From NCBI GenBank assembly GCA_027576995.1, contig JANBQC010000007.1, positions 90,758 to 154,757 of the forward strand: 64,000 bases of DNA, given 5' to 3'. Source of the DNA: Dimargaris cristalligena (lineage: Eukaryota; Kickxellomycota; Dimargaritomycetes; Dimargaritales; Dimargaritaceae). How positions within the stretch are numbered: the first letter of the stretch is position 1; the number at the start of each line of letters is the position of its first letter. The translations under genes and the position numbers were made by a program. Under the pieces are notes generated by a model. That model was not told the origin of the DNA, did not search any database, and saw only the letters and a program-made list of their open reading frames with translations. Below, piece after piece: positions 22,183 through 31,979 of the stretch.

Positions 22183-24701
22183 GGGTGAGGGTACTGCGCA
22201 ACCAGTGGGACTGGGGGTAAGGATTAGGAAAAGGGTAAATGAAGGGAGAGTGGGAGGGGGACACCCTGGTCCAAGACCAAAACGAAGGGGTTTAAGAGAG
22301 GCGGACTGCAGGAGAAACCGGAAACCGATAAGAGAGAGGTTTTAGAAGGGAACAAAAGAGAAAGGAATGCAGGGTAGTTGTGTCTAGAAGAAGGCAGTTC
22401 ATGCCATGGACATAAGAACAGAAGGAGGAAGAAAAGAGAAGGGGAAAGGCTGCCAAGAACCGGAGGGGGGCGTATGGGGCAGGTGGAGAAGGAGCGCGGG
22501 GTGGGCTATATGAAGGAAAGGGTGCATATACACAGAGCAAGGCATACACACACACATTAGCGCATTCATCAACCCCCTCCTCCTCTCCCGTCTTTGCCCT
22601 CACTCTAAGTGCCCCCTTTTTCGTTAAGCCTCTCATAGGCACACACTGCCAAAGCCGTGTAACTGGCCTTGTATGACCCTTGTAAGGTTCCTTTGGCCGC
22701 TCTTTTTTCGCCCCACCCGTTTACTTGGACCGTACGGCCACCGTTGCACAACCCTCTCTCTCTACTCATCCGACCACCATACGACGGCGTACCTTGGTCA
22801 GGTGGGGTCGTTTCTGGCCTCCTTTGCCTTTTTCATTGCAACCGTATCGCTGAGACTGCATTGGGGTATAATTGTATTGTCCTGATACGTTGGAGCAGCG
22901 TTTGCACCTTTATGAGTAAAGTGAACAACTGGTATCTCTGAAATTTCCCCCTACGACGAACACCCCCTAGCGCCCACCAACAGACCCAGACTAGCGCCCT
23001 ATTCGCTCGGGGCAAATGGATGTTACGTAATGGCGCTAACCCTTAAGTGTAGCCCAGTAGTGGCACGATGATGGTCACCTTAAAACCCATCTACCGCTCT
23101 ACATTAATGTGTCTCCGTACCATCATGGATTGCGATGTTCACTAGCCAGACTTACCCCCTCCCCTCTCGTATACCCCACTAAACTGGCCTCGTAAAAGGA
23201 TGCGCGTTGGACCAAGACCAAGGTAAAGGAAAGAACAAAATCGAAGAAATAAACAAAGCCCACCATGTTCATCATCTAGATCGGGTACTGGTGGAGACGG
23301 AGGGCATTGGCTGGTCGGGATTTACAAGGAAGGCGGCTGGCCTACTTAATGGCCCTTGAACGATATAAAAGCTGCACTAACGACGCTCTAGTAATTAATC
23401 GTATCGCCTAAGAATGGGTTGTACGGCTAACTGCGTCGGTATGGCTTAGGGGGTTGTGGATAAGTATTAAAAAGCATTATTATGGAGAAGTCGTTGCTGC
23501 AAGCCTAGCTATAAGGCGACACGGGCGAAAATCAGAGCTTAGAGTATGGCGTGGATATTCCGGTGCCATATTCTCTGTTGGATCAACCCCTCAATTAGAA
23601 TGGTGGCAATCCGATCTTGAGGCATGAATCAAAGGCTTTATTAAATGGCTACATTTACCAAGACGTATCTTTGTTGTTTAAGAATACATACCAATACTTT
23701 CCGTCCCTCTGGGGCAATCGTTTGAGTGGCCAGCATTATTAACCGAAGCGAAAAGATTGATTTTCGTAAGGGGGGGGTGCGATACACTACGCCCATGCCC
23801 CATCAACTCCGCGGCTCCACAGGTGCTCCAGTTTCACAGCATATCTCTGAGAAGGAGACTATGGTCAGATATACCACCGAAATTACGCCAAACAATTCCC
23901 AGCTGGTAAGGACAATTAGATTCGTCCAGGGAATACACCCCCAATCGAGACTTTGACAGTAGTATCGAAGCTATCCATAGCTGGCTCCAACAGCCAATCC
24001 GCCCTGTATTGACCTCAAAAAGGAACAGCTTTAGACCAATCGCAAAGATGTAATAATATACATCCAGCAATAATTCACCAGGCCTCTAGATATATCGATA
24101 TCTCATAACCGGCCATATGGCAAATCTATTTGCAGTCAGGGCTATTTGCCATGTTCGTTTGAGCACACCGAGTACTCCCCGAACGTTTTCATAATAGGCT
24201 AACTGTATATTCGTCCCAAAAGTGCGAATGTCAACAACGGCCTGTCATTATTTAATTACCTACCGCTCATCCCACGAAAGTGGCCACATAAGCCACTCGC
24301 ACCGTTAATAATGCCTCATGTGATTTGGTACTACACAGTTAGAGTTAAGCCCTCCATCGGCTCCACTAGCATATTCGCTACACTCCGGAAGCCAGATTTC
24401 GATTTGATGCGGAGATAAGCATGTACTAAATTCACAAGTAGACTGGATGGCAACCTTGGGCACAGTCATGCTTGAATTGGTCGTGATAATTTAGACTAAC
24501 AATTGCAGGATGGCGAAGCCCAAGTAGTACAGCTCGAGGTTGACATTTATGTACTCGAATACGAATTTGTAAAACTAAAAGACTAGGTAGACAATGCGCC
24601 ATTGATTAGAGCAAGTCTGCGTAGAGGTGATGTACACATAAGGTTGAATGGATATAAAACACCAATCGAAAATCGAATAATCCCGAAATTGGACTAAGGG
24701 T
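22183..24701. other. 2.5 kb intergenic region
   Basis: From the V-ATPase subunit a start to the 3' end of the Mim2-like gene. Purine-rich leader sequence to about 22450, then AT-rich DNA. Short ORFs (22669-22941, 23726-23956) have no recognised domain, so I do not call them genes. Confidence 0.45.
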
Positions 24702-25363
24702 TCAGGCGGCTATGATTGCGGGTCGGTAATAATATTGTATCGCTTTTCCCCAGACTAAAATGACATTGTAATACAGTGTAATATAGGTGTAAGGCACGGG
24801 CATAGGAATAGATTAGTTGGGCAAGAGGACGAAGTAAAACTACACTGATTTGGCCATCACATCAGATGGACACCGTCATCATCAAGCCAAGACTCTATGA
24901 TTTAAACCGCAGCCTTGCTTAAAAAGCGCGGTAAGGAAGGGCCATAGACAGTCTCAATTAGTCAGTCAACCAGTCCCGAGCTTAGACCAAAAACACCTTC
25001 AAACTTACTCCAGTGAGAAAACCGCCGACCGACCCAGCGCCCCGCCAGGGGTACCAGAACGCCGCCCACCATGAACTTGATTTGCTCGAGGATTTCGTGC
25101 AGCTCGGCCTCGAGGTCGTATTCGTACTCCTCCTCGGAGCGGTGACCGGCCTCACTCGCAGCGTCGCTTCCATCGAGGGCTAAGGCATAGACGGGTGAGA
25201 TCCGGGGTGAACCGGCGTCGGAAGAGGATGAGGAGGATTCCAGGTCGGAGTCGACCGTATCCAGGGCCTCGCCATTCCCAGTGGACTTTCGCCGCCGGGT
25301 CTGGTTATCCCGAAGAACGTTATAGATGGATTCAGAAAGATACGAGGGGCGATTTACAGGCAT
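24702..25363 (-). CDS. Small acidic protein with C-terminal membrane helix, Mim2-like
   Basis: Two exons on the minus strand: 25363-25009 and 24754-24702. The donor is TGGA|gtaagt and the acceptor cattttag, with a 254-base intron; this gives 135 aa and completes an Ile codon. The N-terminal part is acidic and Ser-rich, with Ser and Glu runs. A short conserved-looking core follows: HEILEQIKFMVGGVLVPLAG, then RWVGRRFSHW and, across the splice, IWGKAIQYYYRPAI. An acidic soluble arm, one hydrophobic segment and a G(R/K)-rich W motif resemble Mim2, the fungal mitochondrial outer-membrane protein that works with Mim1 to insert alpha-helical proteins. The match is by pattern only, so treat the name as a hypothesis. 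Reading through the donor gives an unrelated tail ending in SGLVD. An acceptor after 24952 is possible but would make a very short intron. Confidence 0.6.
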
Positions 25364-25848
25364 AGTGGAACAAGTGGGGAAAATATAGAGAAATGGAGAA
25401 TGAGGGGAAATGGGAACGTGTAATGGTGGAATTCGCCTGGGAAACTCTTGTCGTCATAAAATAGCCCGGCCTGAGGAGTGGAGTGTAGAGAAAAAAGCAG
25501 CCCACTATTAAGTATGCCTAGTTAATGGTGGCGTCTCCGTATACAGCATTGGGCTGTTCGCATAGAGTGAATACTGGCTAGCGTCATTCAGTTGGTGGCG
25601 GTGTAAGAATGTTTTCCGCAAAAATTGGTCAGTTCCGAATGCAGCTTCACAAACGGACACACAGCACCGACTAAATCAAAAGTCTGGGAGTATACAAATA
25701 CAATGGCTTTATTAGCAGTACAGCACTACTCCAATGACAGGAGGAGTGGCAAAGGCTTATTACATCTTTTAAAAATAAAAATACCGGTGGTTGAATTAAA
25801 ATAGTAGTTAATGGGAATGCAGAAGTAGAAATATAATAAAATAACTAA
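25364..25848. other. Intergenic region
   Basis: 485 bases between two tandem minus-strand genes: promoter of the Mim2-like gene and 3' UTR of the LRR gene. No other feature seen. Confidence 0.5.
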
Positions 25849-27753
25849 TTAGATTTGCTGTAAATACTGAGACCACTTGTCAGTGTAGCGACAGGCAGGC
25901 GAACAGACCCGCATAAGCACGGGAATGCCATCTTGTTCACAGACTGGCGCCCACACCAGCTCTTCGAGGTAGGGCGTCGCAAACGAGCCGCGGCACACCG
26001 AGCAGTGATTACTGGACGCTGCGTCGAGGGCTTCGCGCAAATAGGACGGTAACATTTGTTTGGTTGGGACCAGAGGCTGCGTGCCCCGGCGGCGTTTGGA
26101 GTCGGGGTCGGGTCGTTCGGTCTGGACCGGGGTGGCGACACCAGTCGAAAAGACGATTCGGGAATTTTGGGCAATTACCCGCGCGCTTGATTCCACTAGG
26201 GTGGGGAACCCGTGGAAGATAAGTAACTGTTCCCGGAAAGGCGACTGCGGAGGGGGAAACGGGTGACCGGCCTCACTATCGGCAATATCAGAATGGGCCG
26301 ATTGCATATCGGCGGGTAAGACTAGTTGTAACAAGGACCCCCGCTGTTGAACAGACAATCCATGCCCCGGTCTTGGGGGAGGCACCAGGGGATTCGGATG
26401 GATATTCAGAATATTAAGCTGGGGCAGGGCCAGTACTTCTGAAGGTAAAAACTGGAGCTCGTTTTTACCCAACGAGAGCTCCTTCAGGTTCACCAAGCGA
26501 CCGATGGCCGGCGGAATCACCTTCAAGTGGTTGTTGGACAATATAAGAACGGTGACATTGGTCAGACTGAACAGGGCCGAGGGCAGATAGGTAAGCGCAT
26601 TCTGGTTGAGATAGAGGATAAGGTCGGTGCGAAAGGTGGCGTTGGGGCACATGGCGACTAAATGTTGCAACTCGGCGACTTCCTCGGGCACGGCTACGAG
26701 ATCCATATCACTAAGGTTGACTGTGGTTTGGGTCCCCTCGTCAATGGTCTTGCGGATAATCCGGACAGCCTGGCTGGTGGCTTCCCGGCGGGCCTGCGTG
26801 AGTCCCTGATCTAACCCGCAGTCGTCGAATAGCAATTTGCGTTTCAGGGGTGCCGTAGAGGCCCAGGGCCGCTTGTCCGGACGGTGGACACTGGTCGGGG
26901 ATGGGTAGAAGGACTGGCTACGACGTCCCAGGGGAGAGTGGGCGAGGGACCAACCGTTACCAACCGGGGCGGCCTCGTCTACCTGCATGGCGCAGCCCGA
27001 ATAATTATGCGAAAGAGTGTGCAGAGGTGTGACCGACGAGAAACCGCTCCCCAACGGAGACAGTAGGGCGGACGGTGCCTGTTCCCCGGCAGCAAAGCCC
27101 TGTAAGGGGCCGGTGTGGTAGGCGGGACTGGGGGTATGAGGAAGAGCGCCACTATAGGGACTGGACCTGGAGTGGGTTGGTGATTGCGGAGTGGGCCAAC
27201 CCATGGGAACGGGTGGGACCTGACCGAAAGGCCCGTTCGAGTCGAACTGTGAGGTAAAGGGATGGAGGCGCTGGTCGCTGGAGGTAGAGCTGGCCTTAGG
27301 TCCAACGGGAGTGTCGTACAAGACGGCGGGCGCAGGAGTCTGCTGAGGGGGCTCTTCACAGGAATTGGCCTTACGTAACAGTGGGTATTTGCCATGGGAC
27401 GACGAGGCGGTGGCTGAGTAAAAAAGCTCCTCGTAATCCTCCTCGGACAAATGGCCTACCGGGGCCACTCGAAAGCTGGCTGCGCGACCCAGGGGTCGAA
27501 TGGGCTGGGTATGAGCCGGCATGCAGGTCGATTGGGAGCGAATAAAATGGCGGGTGGTTTCAGTGGGAGAGTCCTGGTCCATGGGAGCCGGGCCCTGGGC
27601 GCCGGACGACTGCGTGTCTCCGCGGGGGGAATCCCGGATGCTAAGCTCGGGAATGTCCCGGGTAGGAGACAGATACGCAGGTAAGTGGGGGTGCTCGGGG
27701 GACGAGGGCGGGTAGGAGGGAAGCGTGGGTGACGAAGAACTACTCGACTCCAT
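25849..27753 (-). CDS. Leucine-rich-repeat protein with C-terminal Cys cluster
   Basis: Intronless, 634 aa from the ATG at 27753. An in-frame ATG at 27804 would add 17 Tyr-rich residues that look like translated leader, so the inner start is preferred. Residues 1-330 are disordered, Pro/Ser-rich. About 345-455 hold four or so leucine-rich repeats with the xLxLxxNxLxxLP pattern, for example VLILSNNHLKVIPPAIGRL and LKELSLGKNELQFLPSEVL; these are the typical short intracellular type. The last 55 residues carry a compact cluster with a CSVCRGSF knuckle, then C, C and a final C-x3-C in RVCSPACRYTDKW, plausibly a zinc site. I know similar LRR plus Cys-tail proteins only as uncharacterised fungal proteins. 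LRRs suggest a scaffolding role. No signal peptide or membrane segment. Confidence 0.85.
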   Translation of the reverse strand: MESSSSSSPTLPSYPPSSPEHPHLPAYLSPTRDIPELSIRDSPRGDTQSSGAQGPAPMDQDSPTETTRHFIRSQSTCMPAHTQPIRPLGRAASFRVAPVGHLSEEDYEELFYSATASSSHGKYPLLRKANSCEEPPQQTPAPAVLYDTPVGPKASSTSSDQRLHPFTSQFDSNGPFGQVPPVPMGWPTPQSPTHSRSSPYSGALPHTPSPAYHTGPLQGFAAGEQAPSALLSPLGSGFSSVTPLHTLSHNYSGCAMQVDEAAPVGNGWSLAHSPLGRRSQSFYPSPTSVHRPDKRPWASTAPLKRKLLFDDCGLDQGLTQARREATSQAVRIIRKTIDEGTQTTVNLSDMDLVAVPEEVAELQHLVAMCPNATFRTDLILYLNQNALTYLPSALFSLTNVTVLILSNNHLKVIPPAIGRLVNLKELSLGKNELQFLPSEVLALPQLNILNIHPNPLVPPPRPGHGLSVQQRGSLLQLVLPADMQSAHSDIADSEAGHPFPPPQSPFREQLLIFHGFPTLVESSARVIAQNSRIVFSTGVATPVQTERPDPDSKRRRGTQPLVPTKQMLPSYLREALDAASSNHCSVCRGSFATPYLEELVWAPVCEQDGIPVLMRVCSPACRYTDKWSQYLQQI

Positions 27754-29151
27754 GGTGGGCAGATAATAAAAATAGGAATAATAACAATAATAATCCACCA
27801 ACAAAGTGTGGCTAAGAAAAGGATAGAACTAAAGAAATGGCCAAATGGAAGGGGTTTGTAAGGTGGTTGCAAAGGGGAGGAGGACTCTAGAGCTGCAAGG
27901 CAAGGGGCAAATACAGGGGAGCAAGTAAATCGTCGAAGTGATAATAAAAATAGATTAATCAGCAAAAGAGAACAGGTAGAAGAAGAACCGGACCAGGGTT
28001 GGAAAGGAGGCCGGCGGCCCGGCCCGACTTATATACCCCGCCTATACCGGGCAGGGGCCGGCCCCGAGACCCCGATTCACTTGAGGGGTCACAGCGTATC
28101 AATTCCACCTGCCAGTGAGTGAATAAGGCCGGTCTACCACTCTAGCCGAAATAATATTCCTTCTTGTAAAGGCCACTTCAATTTATCGGTACTGCAGCCT
28201 TTACATTGACATTTACCGCTTGGCTGGTAACTCCATTACTAAAATATATATATATGTATTTTACCAGCACTACCTTGTTGCCCTGGTTCAGTCGTAATCG
28301 AGGTTGCCAGGCCCTCCTGTACAGCACGCCCGGCCATTCCTTGACTCCCCAAGCGACCTCTATTTAGCCTGGAGAGTAGTCCACCATATCCAAAGTAATC
28401 AATGATATCCCACAGCCCAAATCCTGCACAACCATTTTTCATTTTCCCTCAGTCAGGCCAACGGAAAGTCCCACCGCGCTTGTGAAGACGCGTTCCAACG
28501 CCTCTTTATTCATCCAAATGTTATTCTCCTCCAGACGCGCTCCTTTCTCGACGCGTAAAGTACTTTCATTTGGCAGACGTATTACTTTCCCTTTCCCGAA
28601 ATGAACAATGCCATGCCTGAGCCTTTCGCTACGGCTAAACAATTCATTAGCCAGTGGGACTTTAGTATTCCTCCATCCATTGGTACCTGTCCAATGTACA
28701 CTCTCACCACCAAATTCACCAGATTTGCTCAATAAGTAAAAGGCCTTTGTATTAAGGGGGGAATGCATTTTAGTCATAAAGGGGACATACTGGGTGTCCT
28801 GTAAATATATAGCGAGACTAGTGTCCCGTACAAGCCACTATGTCCCTTTGCTGACCAGAAATTAGTATTAAGTGGTTGTAACATGGTAAATTTCAATGAA
28901 CGTAGTAACATCAAACGCGCGCGGAGAGCGTGGATTGCATGGGGCTGGATAATTAAAGTACAGTGGACTGACTGATCAATAATGGCATACATGCCTTTAA
29001 CAAGGTGTGTGGTGTAGGTATGATTAATTAAATTTGGAGAGGCAATGGGATGGGATAGGTGGTTAGACGATATAAGCCAATTTAAATGGGCGCTTGGCGC
29101 AATACACGACCTTTGGAGCCTTGGAAGGCCAACTCTACAGCGACGGTGACC
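27754..29151. other. Intergenic region with one weak orphan ORF
   Basis: 1.4 kb between tandem minus-strand genes. A minus-strand ORF at 28439-28777 encodes 112 aa of mixed, protein-like composition, but with no recognised domain and no splice support. The rest is UTR or promoter-like. Confidence 0.4.
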
Positions 29152-31979
29152 CTAGGAAAGGAGGAACGATATGGATGATTTTTCCTTGTCGTCACCGTCT
29201 TCCTCGTTGTTATCATTCGGAGGTTTCTCTTTAGACCCCGTTTCGCTCTCCGCATCCGGTAGGGTCAAGTTGGTCTCACGACGGTCACTCTTATTCTTTC
29301 TCGTCCCCAATCCCTCATCCTCGCCTTCCCCCTCCTCTATCCCTTCCGGCACTTTGGAAATGGTTGCTCCAATCTCCGCCTCCGACGGAGTCACCACGGG
29401 AGTTGGCTGACTACTAGGGGACCGTAACTCGAGTACATTAAACGCCAGTTTAAGCGGAGTGGTTACCCCTTCGACGGGACTGGATACGCCCGACGAGTTA
29501 TAAGGACCAATGTCGGCTACCACGCCCGAATCCGATTCACCCGCTGCCGTTAGGTTGGGCAGGGTGGGCCGTTTCTTTTGGGCCGTACCGCGATTCATTT
29601 TGGCAAATACTAGTATCAGTGGGAAGTATGGGGAAATTGGGAAATCCAGGCGTCGTCGAGATGTTAGTCTTTACCGGTCGGTCATGGATTGCCTCACCTA
29701 CCCCCCATATGGGAGGAGCGGATCCAAGTCGGAATTTTTAAGTGGTGAATAACAGGGAGTATGGTGGAGGATATGCAATGCAACTTACCAAGTCCACAGG
29801 CGTTGCACAAGGTGCGGGGACCTAATTGGAAGTCGAATTAGTCATGTGTAGTATGGAGTGGGCCGAAATTAGGTAAGCAAAATTGGGTGGACCCTCAATG
29901 TCAGCAATAGTATCGCATACCTACTCGGCCATTAGGTTTTCAAATAAGCGGCATTATAATGATTGTCGGAATTGGCCAAAGTAGTCAAAAGTCATTATAC
30001 TCACCTTGGGGACCCTTGCGCCATTCAGGGGTTTCCATGCTATTAAATATAGTTATGGCGATAGTGGGGACGGGTTTACAATTGTAGAAGCACAATTGTT
30101 GGATTAGATTAGAGCACTGGGATGGACAGCCTTATTTTAATATACCTGCGGGTTGGTTACCTAAGGAGGGAAGGGGGGGGCGGCGGCATTCCTCAATAGA
30201 ACATACCACAGCTTACTTCATCCCAATTGTACTACACCGTATTTCTTTTACTTACCATCCGCAACCTTGGCAGATTTGAGTGCCAATGAGAGCCCGTCCG
30301 CGCTTCTTATCCCTATCCTGAACTGGCTCGCCATCGCGTACGCCCTTGAGGGTCGCAACGATGAACGAGATATCTTGAAGCTGCTGATTCACCTGTTGAA
30401 GATTGTATTTATCAAAATTTGGCATGGTATTCAAAATTTGGGACGCGGCTTCGTATACCTATTATATCAGTATGCATGGTCCACAACATTACACCAATAT
30501 ATTTAGAATGTCATTTAAGTTGATATGGTATCTAATCTATCTCATCAATACCCTCGATAGCTCGCGTATCCACATGCGGTTCTCTAGTCTATCCAACCGA
30601 GCCCATCAACGGTCAGGTTCGGATATCCCCGCGTGGATGGCCGTTTGTACCATTACATTCCATTCCATTCGCACCTCCACAAGAGCCACGGGTGGTTTAA
30701 AATATAGTGCAATCCCGGGATACCCGAGGCTCTCTACCTGATCATTGGCCCCCCAGAACCTTCCTTCAGCGCCCAAAATGAAAACACACTGCTCACACCA
30801 CGTCACAAAGTAGACTGTGAGTAATCCCCGGGTTCACCCACTTCCCAGTCTACAGGGAATACGGATGATCTACCCCATGGGGATGACAGTGGTTGGGTGG
30901 CTCCCACTGGGACTACAGTTCCAGGGCAGACATGGGCGGTGCGTGAATGGATGGATGCCGGTAAACTAGGCTTTCTTTGCAAGTGACCCCGGGTAATGAA
31001 CAGACGGCCTATTCACCCCCACGGGTGTGGGGAGAGCGAAAGACAGAGAGCGAGAGTGAGCGCGAGCGTATTGGGAATGACACGGTGAGCGGGTGGGACT
31101 GCAGTCAACCGGTATTATTCATTTAGGCGCTGGGGGCAAAGTTAGGATTTAATAAACAGGACTTACATGTTGGCATGATTGGCGAGAGATACTAATACGT
31201 GTTTGGGGTGGTCGGTCACCAGGTGATGTAATTGGAAGGGGCTGATCGACCATTGGCCGTTTGCCTTTGTCCACCATTCCCGCCAACGAGCTAGTGGTGG
31301 TCGGTGCGGACGAATACGGAGGTGGTAAGGCGCGCGGAGATAGAAGAACAGCGGCAGGTGGAGGAGGGTGGGAGTGAGAGTGGGAGTGGTGGTGTTGTTG
31401 GTGTTGATGTTGGTGGTGGGGACGGGCCGGGGACAATGGGGGTGGATGCACTCCTCCCATTCGGGCAGGATGGCGGCTAGATAAATGGGCGGCGGCTGGA
31501 TCTCCCCAATTGCCACTCATTGGGCCAAGTTTGGGTCGACTACGCGCTTCATTCCCACTCGCGCTGGTGCTGGCACCTGTCCCCGGCCCTAGGGGCGAAA
31601 CAGGCCCCGGCGAATAAGGCATGGGGTGGTGATGGGGGCTATACCCAGGTGAGGGGCGATGGTGGGGGGCGTACATGGGCGGCGCGAGGTACGACGGGGA
31701 ATAGAGCGGTCGCGGAATATTGTCGGTGGGTGAGTGCCCGGGGGGGTTGGGTGGGGGTCGGCTTGGCAACCGGGTCGGCAGAGATCGGGCCAGTCCCTCG
31801 GAAAATGAAGGTAGGCCCGGTGAACGTCCGGCAGCGGAGGGTCCGGGGTGCACATAAGGGATTTGGATTGTACCCGGTGGCCCCCTTAGGGACTTCGTGG
31901 TGGTCGGTTCCGTCGTATTTTGATTCGAAGAAGGATGGTTACGAAGGGAGTCGGTGGGTGGCCGCCCCTCGTCCTCCAT
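29152..31979 (-). CDS. White-collar-2-type GATA zinc-finger transcription factor (N-terminal exons uncertain)
   Basis: The 3' part is well resolved. Exons 30458-30256, 30039-30005, 29821-29789 and 29609-29152 join in phase into CQGCGCMETPEWRKGPQG, PRTLCNACGLVFAKMNRG and a 140-residue acidic tail. The finger is C-x2-C-x18-C-x2-C with EWRKGP and TLCNACGL, the loop length typical of white-collar-type rather than AreA-type factors. Such proteins bind GATA sites and partner with light or clock regulators. Two finger exons are only 35 and 33 bases. Upstream, 31979-31167 is a Pro/His-rich frame of 271 codons ending in phase 0 at a gtaagt donor, compatible in phase with the exon at 30458. The 700-base gap may hide a further exon: 30833-30606 has a PAS-like frame (CVFILGAEGRFWGAND). 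The overlapping frame ending at the same donor also looks protein-like. The N-terminal model is therefore tentative. Confidence 0.75.

Noticed and set aside
22669..22941. 90-codon plus-strand ORF upstream of the V-ATPase gene
   Set aside because: Pro/Leu-rich chance ORF without domain, splice or conservation evidence.
24953..25008. Shorter intron for the Mim2-like gene (acceptor at 24953)
   Set aside because: Only 56 bases, far below other introns here, and the resulting tail does not continue the WxWGK pattern.
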